DNA from: Deinandra increscens subsp. villosa
Lineage: Eukaryota; Streptophyta; Magnoliopsida; Asterales; Asteraceae
Length of the DNA stretch: 64,000 nucleotides
NCBI GenBank assembly: GCA_039602395.1
Contig: JBCNJP010000038.1
Coordinates: forward strand, 434,001 to 498,000
Direction: 5' to 3'
This document shows positions 52,841 to 62,910 of this stretch, in pieces (within the stretch, counting starts at the first letter, position 1; every line of letters begins with the position of its first letter). The notes under the pieces were generated by a model that saw only the letters and a list, made by a program, of their open reading frames with translations, was not told the DNA's origin and searched no databases. A program made the position numbers and the translations under genes.

Positions 52841-53575
52841 GGAAAATTACATCAACCCCCACAACCGGCGGGAACGGAGCTTGTTCCGGGCGGGGGTTCG
52901 GCGGCGGTTCGGCCGAAGCACGGCCGCGGCTCGGCGGGAGTTCGGCGGCGGATCGGAGAGGGTTCGGCGGGTTTCGGCTGGTGTTCGGTGGTGGTTCGGA
53001 GCGGGCTCGGTGGCTGCGGTACGGCCGGAGTTCGGCGGCGGCTCGGCGGGAGTTCGGCGGCGGATCGGAGAGGGTTCGGCGGGGTGGCTCAGCGGGTTTC
53101 GGCTGGAGTTTGGCGGGGGTTCGGAGCGGGCTCGGCGGCTGCGGTTCGGCGGGGGTTCGGGGCAGGCCGTAACGGTCGATTTTTGAGGTGGCCGGCGGTG
53201 GCGGCGGAGGCCGGGGGAGGGAGGGCGGGGGAGGAACAGAGGCGGAGGGGAGAGAGGCGGAGGAAGAGAAGCGGAGGTGGGTGAGGTCAGATCTGAGATG
53301 AAGAGAGGGGCGGCGGGTGGCGGCGGTGGGTGGGGGAGCAGATCTGAGATGAAGAGAGGGGGGGAGATCAGATCTAGGGTTGGTGGGTGGCGGAGGGCGG
53401 CTGGGTGACGGAGATGAAGAAAAAAGAAAAACTATTGAACTAAAGAGTAGCTTATAGGTTGTACTTTAATTTTCTTAAAAAGACAAATCTAACGTACTGC
53501 CACTCTAAAATACTTCTCAAACCAAACTAAAGTACATTAATTCGAGAGTTTAGACTTATAACCTTCAACTAAAAG
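52841..53575 (-). other. GC-rich 5' leader of the R2-like element
   Basis: Very GC-rich to about 53420, then AT-rich. It includes a 112-bp tandem repeat (52926-53165) and twin AGATCTGAGATGAAGAGAGG segments (about 53289 and 53341). It is probably 5' UTR/promoter. Whether the AT-rich part 53421-53575 belongs to the element depends on the proposed target duplication. Confidence 0.5.
52926..53165. repeat. 112-bp GC-rich tandem repeat, 2.1 copies
   Basis: Units start at 52926 and 53038 with GCGGCTCGGCGGGAGTTCGG and continue CGGCGGATCGGAGAGGGTTC. Shorter GGTTCGGCGG and TTCGGAGCGGGCTCGG motifs recur inside. Open frames here give only Gly/Arg/Ser-rich low-complexity sequence. Confidence 0.85.
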
Positions 53576-53585
53576 GTCCATATCT

Positions 53586-53699
53586 ATCATGGTGGTAAGT
53601 ATTTCAAAATTGCTATATATATTATGATCAATTTTCATAACCTAATTATCAATTATATATTTTGGTATAGGAAGGAATACAAGAAAAAATGGTCCTAAT
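53586..53699. other. AT-rich sequence before the gap
   Basis: Short AT-rich non-coding DNA to the right of the R2-like element. No feature was recognised. Confidence 0.35.
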
Positions 53700-54199
53700 N
53701 NNNNNNNNNNNNNNNNNNNNNNNNNNNNNNNNNNNNNNNNNNNNNNNNNNNNNNNNNNNNNNNNNNNNNNNNNNNNNNNNNNNNNNNNNNNNNNNNNNNN
53801 NNNNNNNNNNNNNNNNNNNNNNNNNNNNNNNNNNNNNNNNNNNNNNNNNNNNNNNNNNNNNNNNNNNNNNNNNNNNNNNNNNNNNNNNNNNNNNNNNNNN
53901 NNNNNNNNNNNNNNNNNNNNNNNNNNNNNNNNNNNNNNNNNNNNNNNNNNNNNNNNNNNNNNNNNNNNNNNNNNNNNNNNNNNNNNNNNNNNNNNNNNNN
54001 NNNNNNNNNNNNNNNNNNNNNNNNNNNNNNNNNNNNNNNNNNNNNNNNNNNNNNNNNNNNNNNNNNNNNNNNNNNNNNNNNNNNNNNNNNNNNNNNNNNN
54101 NNNNNNNNNNNNNNNNNNNNNNNNNNNNNNNNNNNNNNNNNNNNNNNNNNNNNNNNNNNNNNNNNNNNNNNNNNNNNNNNNNNNNNNNNNNNNNNNNNN
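53700..54199. other. Assembly gap (500 N)
   Basis: Exactly 500 N of unknown true length. Confidence 0.99.
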
Positions 54200-55735
54200 G
54201 CTAGGGTAAGCATGGGCTCGGCTCCTTTAGAAACCGAGCCGAGCCGAGCCAGCTCATTTTTTTAACGAGCTAAAATATCGAGCTCGAGCTCGGCTCGTTA
54301 AAACATCGAGCTGGTTTGTTGAGCCAACTAGTTTATTTTTTAAAATTTATATTATTTACACGTACTGATATATAACATGGGAACAACGTGATATTCTAGC
54401 ATACTCGTAATGAAAAAAATTAAATTCAATGTTTCTTTATTTATTAATAAAAGGAAGATTGAATTTTAATAATACGAGTTTTAACTCATTGGCCGATAAT
54501 AATACGAATTTTGATGTTGGCGTACAATAATACCAATAAACCATTCCAGTCTCTAGAATGATACACCGTTAGTTTTTCACTAACGGTGTTAGTCTCAGGG
54601 CTGTTTTTGTCATTTCAAAAAATGGAGGGGCCGTCTTTGAAATACTTATAAACATAAAAAAAAAAAGGGGAGTCGTCGACCTCCCCCCTCCTTCTTTTCT
54701 ATTCGACGCAACCACCTCCGACCCCCTCTCTCTTCGATTTTTCCGGCAGTGCACCACCCTCCTCCGCTACCTCCGACCCCCTCTCTCTTCGATTTTTCTG
54801 GCAGCGCACCACCCTCCTCCGCTTTCCGTTCGAAACCAACCCAGCGCCCTTCTCTCGTTTTCCCGGCGACAGCAACAAACCCAGCCCCTTCTCCATTTCG
54901 TTTTCCGGCACAGCACAACCCCACTCCACCGCGCACCTCCTCCCTGTGTTCGATCAGACCAACGACGTCGACCCCCTCGATAAGCAAAATCGATCTCCAG
55001 ACGTAACTCCGCTCCCCACCTTGAATTCCGGCACCAGAAACGAATCCGTCCTCCCGGAACCATACACCGGCATAAGGTCGCCGGAAACCAGGATGTCGGG
55101 GGGAGGTCGACGGCAAAAGATCTCCGGAAACCAGGACGCCGGGGGGAGGTCGACCTTCTTCCACTTTTCTTTTTTTTTTCTTTTTATATTTATAAGTATT
55201 TCAAAAACGGCCCCTCCATTTTTTGAAATGACAAAAACAACCCTGAGACTAACACCGTTAGTGAAAAACTAACGGTGTATAATTCTAGAGACCGGAATGG
55301 TTAATTGGTATTATTATACGCCAACATCAAAATTCGTATTATTATCGGCCAATGAGTTAAAACTCGTATTATTAAAATCCAATTTTCCTTAATAAAAATA
55401 TATATTTCCTTATTGAAAATTATTATATCAGTTTTATTTCTTATTCTAATTTAATATTTTTTATGAAAAATACTACATGAAACTTAGTATTTAACTAAAA
55501 AGTTATATTATAAATAATAAAATTATAATTTTTGGGTTAAATATATGTATATATACTAAAATTTGAGCTTAAATTTAAATGAGCCAATGAGCTAACTAAC
55601 GAGCAAACCACGAGCCGAGCTAACCTTGGCTCGGGCTCAGCTCGTTAGGAAACCGAGCCAAGCCAGCTCGGCTCATTTATAATTTCAAGCGAGCTACGAG
55701 ACTCGAGTTTTTTAAAGAGCCCTATATACGACCTA
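54200..55735. mobile_element. GCTCGG-rich inverted-repeat element (hAT-MITE-like), interrupted
   Basis: The left part (54200-54335) and right part (55560-55735) carry GCTCGGCTC/GAGCCGAG motifs facing each other. The left end starts CTAGGGTAAGCATGGGCTCG, and the right end on the minus strand is TATAGGGCTCTTTAA. Such CTAGGG(T)GAGCA starts with GCTCGG runs are common in plant hAT-like MITEs. The duplication cannot be checked because the gap reaches the left edge. A MULE-type element lies inside. Confidence 0.5.
54453..55388. mobile_element. MULE-type TIR element 3 (non-autonomous)
   Basis: A 936-bp element with ~210-bp terminal inverted repeats (54453-54660 and 55180-55388). The ends read GGAAGATTGAATTTTAATAA and GGAAAATTGGATTTTAATAA. 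A perfect 9-bp duplication TTAATAAAA flanks it (54444-54452 and 55389-55397). The inverted repeats include ACTAACGGTGTTAG and AAAAAATGGAGGGGCCGT. The interior is C-rich, with a 55-bp tandem duplication (54714-54823) and a ~40-bp duplication near 55083-55160. It has no transposase. Its termini resemble MULE 1. Confidence 0.9.
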
Positions 55736-56223
55736 CTGTTTTTGTTTTTGTAGTTTGGACTATGGAAGTTAAAATTTTAGGAGTTTTTCTCATTTTTTTA
55801 AACATCGACAATTACTTGTATTTCAAATTTAATCATGTATTTCAAATTAATCAACGAAGCTTAGCCTTAATTAATGATTTTGGTATGTAGATAGACATGT
55901 AGACGGTCCAACAAATCAACAATGGTGATAAAAATTTATAATGATAGTTGTGTGATTGAGTTATTTTATTTAAAAGGAGTTATTTTATTTGAAAAGAGGA
56001 GACAATGTGTAACATTGTGATTTAAGGAAAATAAACATAAAAACAAAAGAGTATTAAACTTGTCATCTTTGCTATGATCATGGAGGGTGATCACACCATT
56101 AGAGAGGTGTTCCCCCCTCTCGTTACCACCACACGCAATCTCAACTTCTTCTTTAATGTGTTATCTTCATGGTGTTCCCTTTATTGTTTTGTTGCACCTT
56201 AATTGAAAATGTGTATAACAAAT
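55736..56223. other. Non-coding spacer
   Basis: AT-rich with a poly-T tract near 56226. No gene, repeat or terminal structure was recognised. Confidence 0.4.
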
Positions 56224-57946
56224 TTATTTTTTTTGAACGGCAAAATGTGTATACAATTGATAGAAACGAGGAATCAACTGCGCGTTGCAGCGGTTCTGTG
56301 TTTCAAAAGTAGAGATGGTCAGAGAGATTGGCAACCATATATTATACATCAAAACTGGGTTGCTACATACGAATATGTAAAATTTGAAACATTCGAGTGT
56401 AATGTTTACAAAACGGGTAAGGAACATTTTTTCCTGCTGTTGCTTAAGCGTGAGGAGGATTGTCATGTGAAGATGTGCCTGAAAAAGAGACAATAAGTTG
56501 TTGGTTAAGAGTGTTGGTTGAAACCTAAGGGGTCTATCAATAAAGTTGTGTATTGAGCTACCAGTGGCTGTGGGAAGTGATCTCTTAACACCGGTTGTAG
56601 GCTGACGATGTGATTGTCTACTTGGTATTGGAGTCCCTGGCGTTAGAGAGGCGGTAGGAGTCGTGGTAGTTTCGGTTGACTCCGAATCTGATGGGGCCCC
56701 TATGTGCTCGGCTCGGTTTATATTAAACCCGGTGAATCCAATTTTTGTGTATAACTGGACCTTTAGATAGAAGCGGAAAACCCGACCGTTTGTTTCTATT
56801 ATTGCTGCTGGAAGGTTTTTATGATCCATGATGTGCTCTGTAGTAAGTAGTTCTGAACAGGGTGAGCGAAGGATCGTTTGGTTGGCGTCATCGTAGATCA
56901 CTGCAGGAGCGGAGGCTGTAGAATCAGTTATGGTGGCTGTAATGTAGTACCTAAGAATAAAAATGTGGTAAGTAAATTGTTAGTAGATTTATAGTTTGTT
57001 AAGTAACAGAGAGGGTACATGTATTTGCAGGTTGTAATCTTCCAGTGTGCCGGGCATATCCATGATTCATCTCGCCAAAACGCCTCTAAGCCGCAAATTC
57101 CAATGGTGCAGTAAGCCTTGAACCAACCGTCTGTTGTAGTAAAATCTAATATCGAGGCATCACAAATAAATGTCTGGCCCTGGTAAGATATAGAAGGCAT
57201 GTATAATAATAATTGAAGTGTAGCAGGATGTCTAAATATATTATGACCGTTCGGGGAGGAGATTTGAGGCAGATATAGCTATTAATATAAGTAAGAAAAA
57301 GTATAACAGAATTTGTAAAAGGATATATTTTTTAAAGGTTGGTTCTGCACTAAATTTTATATAAAGAACAACCAGAACGGAATTGCGCAAAAGTAATTTA
57401 TATGTAAATCAAAATTCTAGAGAGGTGAAAGTAGAAACTGTTGTATATGAAGTTACAGTAATTTCAGAGTAATGTATAAATGCATCTACTTACAGAGGCA
57501 GTTTGTCTGTCGAGTTTGAGCAGCTCAGTGATTTTTTTTTCTGCTGATGCTGAAACGATGGGTATAGGTCTTGTGGAAAGTGAAGAGGATGCAGCTGTAT
57601 GAAGGCTGAGAAAAAAATAGTGAGTGTCTTTGTTATGGAGGTAGGAGTAACTATGTTATGTAAAGAGAGAACACATGAGAATATTGTCTTACCCGGTCAG
57701 AAGTGTGGTCGTTTCAATGATATCTGGATTAAGGTATACATAGGTTGCTGCGGTGGCACCCAACTAAAGCCATTCTGATGTATATAACAGCAGTACAACA
57801 TAAGTATTTAAGGCTGTTCGAATATGTGGCATATGAGGTAGGAGTAAAGTATGAAGACAAACCGAATTGTTTAGTGATATTCATGGAAGTGACTGCGATA
57901 ACTGCTGGATGTTGGGCATTTTCAATGGAAATGCGATCAAACCTGT
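56224..57946 (-). pseudogene. RPA1-like (replication protein A large subunit) gene, 3' part, disrupted
   Basis: Minus-strand exon-like blocks read an RPA1 C-terminal region. The first (57946-57865) has AQHPAVIAVTSMNITKQ. The second (about 57760-57690) has ATYVYLNPDIIETTTLLTG with a GTAAGA donor. The third (about 57605-57494) has EKKITELLKLDRQTAS with a GTAAGT donor. The fourth (to 57019) has GQTFICDASILDFTTTDGWF, GLEAFWRDESWIC and a GT donor. The last (from 56950) has YYITATITDSTASAPAVIYD and EHIMDHKNLPAAIIETNGRV, then a Ser/Thr/Pro tail with VKRSLPT. This matches DBD-C of RPA70-like proteins, which bind single-stranded DNA. The second Cys pair of the usual zinc ribbon is poorly kept (WICPAHW). 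A copia element is inserted at 57947. It is either a gene-family member or Helitron cargo. Confidence 0.68.
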
Positions 57947-58299
57947 TGTTGTAAACTAGAACGAAATTGAAACAAGAAAACGAAGGAATCGACTAACAAT
58001 CTTATTCACCAATATGAATACAAGAGAGAATTTGATTACAATCGATCGGAAAATGAAAACTGAAATCCCTAACAGAGCTAATCCCATTTATTCGAGCTCC
58101 TAACGGTCATTAACAAACTTTCCTAATTATTAACACAAACAGTCCTTCGACTTCTCTGACTTTGACATTAATCACCCGATATTAACAACAGTGTAAAAGA
58201 AATACACTTTCAGCCCCTCAGGTTTCTGATAATACCACAAATACTTCCGAAACTATAGAATCAACCGATTCCTTCCTAATTTGAGTATCACTTCCAACA
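57947..58299 (-). repeat. Copia 3' LTR (Tork-type)
   Basis: 353 bp, downstream on the minus strand. The polypurine tract AAGGTGGAGAA lies at 58300-58311. Confidence 0.95.
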
Positions 58300-58311
58300 T
58301 TCTCCACCTTG
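58300..58311 (-). other. Polypurine tract (Tork-type copia)
   Basis: The minus strand reads CAAGGTGGAGAA directly before the 3' LTR. Confidence 0.85.
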
Positions 58312-58469
58312 ATCTCAAATTAAAACCTCAAGGAGAAAACTTATGATTATAATCATGACATCTCAACATTAGCAATGAGCAACATTGATCCCATGGATTT
58401 GAATACTCTATTGTGTCAAGATCCCACTCTTAATAATCACAAGAAAAACCCCTTTACCAAAAATTATTA

Positions 58470-61400
58470 TTAACCTATCCCAGCTGCACTCACACAGAAA
58501 TCAAATTTCTTCCCAGGTAACACCTTTGTGAGCATATCAGCTAGATTCAAGTCAGTGTGAATTTTCTCAACACTTACCTCCCTTGAATTGACAATGTCCC
58601 TAATAAAGTGCCACTTAACAAGTACATGTTTTGTTTTATCATGAAACACATTATTCTTGGACAAATGAACTGCACTCTGACTGTCACAAAAAACCACTGT
58701 CTTTGTCACTTGTATACCCAATTCTGCAATAAACCTGCTTAACCATAATGATTCTTTCACTCCTTCAGTTAGAGCAATATATTCAGCCTCTGTAGTACTT
58801 AAAGCAACTACAGGCTGCAGTTGTGCTTTCCAACTGACCACACTGCGTGCCACTTTAAACAAATATCCAGTTATAGACCTACCTCTATCCAAGTCCTTAG
58901 CAAAGTCAGAATCCACAAACCCAATAACTTGATTCACCTTCTCTGCTTCAACTCCAAAAGTTAAACCTTGATCTCTGGTACCTGACAAGTATCTCAGTAT
59001 CCATTTCACTGCATCCCAGTGAGGTTTCCCTGGCTTTGAGATATACCTACTTACTAAGCTTACAGAATATCCTAAATCAGGCCTAGTACACACCATAAGA
59101 TACATTAAACTCCCTACTGCATTGGCATATGGAACCCTTTCCATAAATTTAATATCCTTTTCACTTTGTGCAGAATCTCTAGCAGACAGTTTGTATTGAG
59201 GTCCTAGAGAAGTCTTAACAACTTTACACTCACTCATTCCATAGTTATACAACACTTTTCTGATGTAACTAGACTGAGTCAATCTTATGACCCTCTTTTC
59301 TCTATCCCTACTAATTTTCATCCCAAGAATTTTCTTAGCCTTTCCTAACTCTTTCATCTCAAATTCCATCATCAATAGCCTTTTTGTATCATCAATAACC
59401 ATTTGATCACTACATGCTATCAACATGTCATCCACATAAAGAAGCAAGAAAACACTACACATATTATCATAATTCCTATAATATACACAACTATCATAAG
59501 AACTCCTTTTAAACCCTTTCGATAGAACATAGTCATCAAACCTCCTATACCACTGCCTAGGAGATTTCTTTAAACCATATAGAGATCTTTGAAGCAAACA
59601 CACCTTCTCTTCCTGACCCTTAACCTCATATCCCTCAGGTTGATTCATAAAAATTGTTTCATCTAAAGTGCCATGTAAAAATGCAGTTTTTACATCTAAT
59701 TGTTCTAACTCTAAGTCATATAAAGCTGTTAAGGCCAGAATAACTCTAATTGAAGTGTGTTTCACCACTGGAGAGTAAATCTCATTAAAGTCTATTCCTG
59801 GTTTCTGAGTGAATCCCTTGGCAACCAACCTAGCCTTGTACCTAGGTGGCTCACTCTCACTAAGTCCCTCTTTCAACTTATATAACCACGTACAAGCCAC
59901 TGGCTTATGACCTATAGGTTTATCAACTAAGATCCAGGTTTTATTCTTCTTAAGTGAACCCATCTCCTCTTCCATAGCCTCTTTCCACTTATCAGACTCT
60001 TTTGATTCTATAGCCTCCCTATATGATATTGGTTCAAACAAACTTTCTTCCTCAGCAGCAGCAAAAGCAACTGCAGTCAAGTCCTCATCATCCCTATATC
60101 TTATAGGTTTAACTATATTCCTTCTAGTCCTATCTTGGGCTATAGAATGAGTATTCCCTACATGATTACCATTGACACCTATTGAATCACTTCCTGTCTC
60201 CTCTGGAAACTCCACCTCAGGCTCAACTCCATGACCTTCACTACCTTTGTCATTACTCATTCTCAGAACACTTGGGTTAGTTTCTATCACAGTTTTACCA
60301 AACACATCCTTATACACCAAGTCCTCTTTGAATATAACATTCCTACTTACCAATACCTTTGGCACATCCTCTACTCTCCATACCCTATATCCTTTCACAC
60401 CATCAGGGTATCCAAGGAATATACACTTATAGGCTCTAGGTTCCAGTTTGCCTTGACTAACATGAGCATAACATAATGAACCAAATATCTTAAGACCATT
60501 ATAATTTGGTTTTTCCCCTGACCAAATCTCCATAGGAGTCTTATTCCCTATAGCTCTAGAGGGTGATCTGTTAATCAAAAATGCAGCTATACTTGCTGTT
60601 TCTGCCCAAAACCTTTTGGGCATACCAGCAGCATTAAGCATGCACCTAACCCTTTCCAGTATTGTCCTATTCATCCTCTCAGCAAGTCCATTTTGCTGAG
60701 GGGTCCCTGGGATAGTTAGATGCCTAGCAATACCATTAACCCTACAGAATTCATTGAATTCTTGACTACAGTACTCCAAACCATTGTCAGTCCTAACCTT
60801 TTTAACTTTTCTGCCAGTTTGGTTTTCCACTAAAACCTTCCAATCTTTGAAGGTATTAAATGCTTCACTCTTATGTTTGATCACATACAACCATAATCTT
60901 CTTGAATGATCATCTATAAGGGTCATGAAATACCTAGCCCCTCCCAATGATTCAATCCTAGCTGGTCCCCATAGGTCTGAATGTATGTAGTCTAGTAACC
61001 CAGCTGTGACATACCTACTTGTCTGAAATTTAACCCTCTTATGTTTACCCATTATACAGTGTTCACAAAAGGGAATTACACAACTGTCAATATCACTTAC
61101 TAACGGTTGCCTATGTAACTCAGAAAAACCTTGGCTACTAATGTGCCCCAATCTCTTATGCCATAGTAAAGCACTCTTACTCCCTTCTTCTGTGACAACA
61201 GATACATCACCTACCTCTACATTACCATATAACAAATAAATGTTATTCTTCTTTCTAGTACCAGTTAAGACAACCATTGAGCCTTTAATCACCTTAGCCT
61301 TACCATCTTTTAAACTTACATTATAACCATTTCTTTCTAATGTACCTAAAGATAGTAAGTTTCTCCTAAGGCCAGGAACATACCTCACATCTTGAAGATT

Positions 61401-62441
61401 CAATGTAGAGCCACTTTGCATTTTCAATGAAACAGTACCACTGCCTATAACCTTACAAGGTATATGATCTCCCAATTTAACAGTTCCAAGATCTTCCACC
61501 TTGAACTTGTGAAAGTATTCCCTGTTAGGTGTCATGTGATAGGAACATCCACTGTCCATAACCCATCCATCACTGAGAGAATCATTATACACCATCAAAA
61601 CATCTGAGCTTTCATACCCATCAGATGCCTCATCTTGTTCACTGTGACCATGAATATGTTTCTGACCCGAATTCTTGAATTCACCCTTCTTCTTTTTCCA
61701 TTCAGGGCAATCTCTTTTAAAGTGTTTTTCAGACCCACAACCAAAACATCTGAATACCTTGTGATTTTTGGACTTAGACCTTGGATTACCTTTCTTCTTG
61801 AACCCCCTTTGATCTGATCTTCCTCTAACCAACAAGCCTTCACCACTTTCTTCTTTCGGATCAATCTTCCTTTTTAACTCCCTTGAATTGAGTGCTGCCA
61901 TCACATCCTCCATCGACAACTCTTCTCTACCATACATCAAGGTCTCCACAAAATGATCATATGTGCTAGGTAAAGAAGTCAAGAACAATATCACCTGATC
62001 TTCATCCTCTACCTTTATATCTATGTTTTCAAGACCTATAATGAGTTTATTAAACTCATCTGAATGTTCATCAAGAGTCTTACCGGAATCCATAGTAAGC
62101 GTGTAGAACTTTTTTTTCAGATACAGCCGATTTGCTAAACTCTTTGTCATGTACAGTGATTCCAATTTCAACCAAATTGCAGCAGCCGAGTCTTCTCTTG
62201 ACACCTCTCTCAAGACTTTATCACCGAGGCTCAACAGAATTGCACTATGTGCCTTCGCAAGCATCTCAAACCAGTCATCGTCTTCAACTCCATCAGGTCG
62301 ATCAGAGAGAGCATCCGCTATTCCTTGATACACCAATAGCGCTCTCATCTTCACTCTCCATAACCCGAAGTCATTCTTTCCGTCGAATTTCTCGATTTCA
62401 AACTTCGCCCATACCATCGCATCATTCAGTGGCGGAATCAC
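58470..62441 (-). CDS. Copia gag-pol polyprotein (Tnt1-like)
   Basis: A single 1323-codon ORF, close in length to Tnt1-type polyproteins. Gag begins FEIEKFDGKNDFGLWRVKMR (about residue 14), with zinc knuckle CFGCGSEKHFKRDC near 230. Protease has WVMDSGCSYHM near 295. The GAG-pre-integrase LLWHKRLGHIS is near 425. The integrase core has HSDLWGP (about 487), VRTDNGLEYC (about 552) and TPQQNGLAERMNRT (about 585). Reverse transcriptase has QLDVKTAFLHG, SLYGLKKSPRQWY and the catalytic LYVDDMLIA (about 1004). RNase H has GFVDSDFAKDLD, ALSTTEAEYIAL (about 1215) and LADMLTKVLPG at the end. All catalytic residues seen are intact. It starts 45 bp after the 5' LTR and would be processed by its own protease in a virus-like particle. 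Confidence 0.96.
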   Translation of the reverse strand: MIPPLNDAMVWAKFEIEKFDGKNDFGLWRVKMRALLVYQGIADALSDRPDGVEDDDWFEMLAKAHSAILLSLGDKVLREVSREDSAAAIWLKLESLYMTKSLANRLYLKKKFYTLTMDSGKTLDEHSDEFNKLIIGLENIDIKVEDEDQVILFLTSLPSTYDHFVETLMYGREELSMEDVMAALNSRELKRKIDPKEESGEGLLVRGRSDQRGFKKKGNPRSKSKNHKVFRCFGCGSEKHFKRDCPEWKKKKGEFKNSGQKHIHGHSEQDEASDGYESSDVLMVYNDSLSDGWVMDSGCSYHMTPNREYFHKFKVEDLGTVKLGDHIPCKVIGSGTVSLKMQSGSTLNLQDVRYVPGLRRNLLSLGTLERNGYNVSLKDGKAKVIKGSMVVLTGTRKKNNIYLLYGNVEVGDVSVVTEEGSKSALLWHKRLGHISSQGFSELHRQPLVSDIDSCVIPFCEHCIMGKHKRVKFQTSRYVTAGLLDYIHSDLWGPARIESLGGARYFMTLIDDHSRRLWLYVIKHKSEAFNTFKDWKVLVENQTGRKVKKVRTDNGLEYCSQEFNEFCRVNGIARHLTIPGTPQQNGLAERMNRTILERVRCMLNAAGMPKRFWAETASIAAFLINRSPSRAIGNKTPMEIWSGEKPNYNGLKIFGSLCYAHVSQGKLEPRAYKCIFLGYPDGVKGYRVWRVEDVPKVLVSRNVIFKEDLVYKDVFGKTVIETNPSVLRMSNDKGSEGHGVEPEVEFPEETGSDSIGVNGNHVGNTHSIAQDRTRRNIVKPIRYRDDEDLTAVAFAAAEEESLFEPISYREAIESKESDKWKEAMEEEMGSLKKNKTWILVDKPIGHKPVACTWLYKLKEGLSESEPPRYKARLVAKGFTQKPGIDFNEIYSPVVKHTSIRVILALTALYDLELEQLDVKTAFLHGTLDETIFMNQPEGYEVKGQEEKVCLLQRSLYGLKKSPRQWYRRFDDYVLSKGFKRSSYDSCVYYRNYDNMCSVFLLLYVDDMLIACSDQMVIDDTKRLLMMEFEMKELGKAKKILGMKISRDREKRVIRLTQSSYIRKVLYNYGMSECKVVKTSLGPQYKLSARDSAQSEKDIKFMERVPYANAVGSLMYLMVCTRPDLGYSVSLVSRYISKPGKPHWDAVKWILRYLSGTRDQGLTFGVEAEKVNQVIGFVDSDFAKDLDRGRSITGYLFKVARSVVSWKAQLQPVVALSTTEAEYIALTEGVKESLWLSRFIAELGIQVTKTVVFCDSQSAVHLSKNNVFHDKTKHVLVKWHFIRDIVNSREVSVEKIHTDLNLADMLTKVLPGKKFDFCVSAAGIG

Positions 62442-62471
62442 AGGATACGATCTTCAATCGGAGCCCTAATT

Positions 62472-62484
62472 GGCTCTGATACCA
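62472..62484 (-). other. Primer-binding site (initiator tRNA-Met)
   Basis: The minus strand reads TGGTATCAGAGCC two bases after the 5' LTR, complementary to initiator tRNA-Met. Confidence 0.93.
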
Positions 62485-62486
62485 AT

Positions 62487-62843
62487 TGTTGTAAACTAGA
62501 ACGAAATTGAAACAAGAAAACGAAGGAATCGACTAACAATCTTATTCACCAATATGAATACAAGAGAGAATTTGATTACAATCGATCGAAAAATGAAAAC
62601 TGAAATCCCTAACAGAGCTAATCCCATTTATTCAAGCTCCTAACGGTCATTAACAAACTTTCCTAATTATTAACACAAACAGTCCTTCGACTTCTCTGAC
62701 TTTGACATTAATCACCCGATATTAATAACAGTGTAAAAGAAATACACTTTCAGCCCCTCGATCAGATTTCTGATAATACCACAAATACTTCCGAAACTAT
62801 AGAATCAGCCGATTCCTTCCTAATTTGAGTATCACTTCCAACA
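62487..62843 (-). repeat. Copia 5' LTR (Tork-type)
   Basis: 357 bp. It contains the GATC-type 4-bp insertion relative to the 3' LTR (near 62758) and about five substitutions. Confidence 0.95.
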
Positions 62844-62848
62844 CCTGT

Positions 62849-62910
62849 CGGGTGACTGTATGATCTCCTTTCATAGTCTGCATCTAATGGTGTGACCTCT
62901 AACATGCATA
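62849..62910 (-). pseudogene. RPA1-like gene, sequence upstream of the copia insertion
   Basis: The minus strand reads MKGDHTVT just before the insertion site and continues, after the copia, into FDRISIENAQHPAVIAVTSM, but not in the same frame. This looks like the DBD-B part of the gene, with a small frameshift or a misread exon border. Further upstream exons were not recognised. Confidence 0.4.

Larger units (their letters stand above)
49438..53575 (-). mobile_element. Non-LTR retrotransposon, R2-like (RLE-bearing)
   Basis: On the minus strand the element runs from about 53575 (5') through a GC-rich leader and a single 1108-codon ORF to a short 3' UTR ending in 20 A (T run at 49438-49457), with a second A-rich run at 49471-49480. 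A 10-bp match GTCCATATCT at both edges (49429-49438 and 53576-53585) is a candidate target duplication. Its base composition is far more GC-rich than the surrounding DNA. The uninterrupted ORF and poly-A tail suggest a fairly young, full-length copy. Confidence 0.75.
57947..62843 (-). mobile_element. Tork/Tnt1-type Ty1/copia element, full length
   Basis: A 4897-bp element with LTRs 57947-58299 (353 bp) and 62487-62843 (357 bp). Each starts TGTTGTAAAC and ends CTTCCAACA on the plus strand. A perfect duplication CCTGT (57942-57946 and 62844-62848) flanks it. The LTRs differ at about five positions plus one 4-bp indel (about 1.4%), so insertion is recent. Primer-binding site, polypurine tract and one uninterrupted polyprotein ORF are all present, so the element may still be able to move. 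It is inserted in coding sequence of an RPA1-like gene, in the same orientation. Confidence 0.96.

Noticed and set aside
52485..53284. Gly/Arg/Ser-rich plus-strand open frames in GC-rich DNA
   Set aside because: Low-complexity by-products of the 112-bp GC-rich repeat and of the antisense of the R2-like ORF. No domain is visible.
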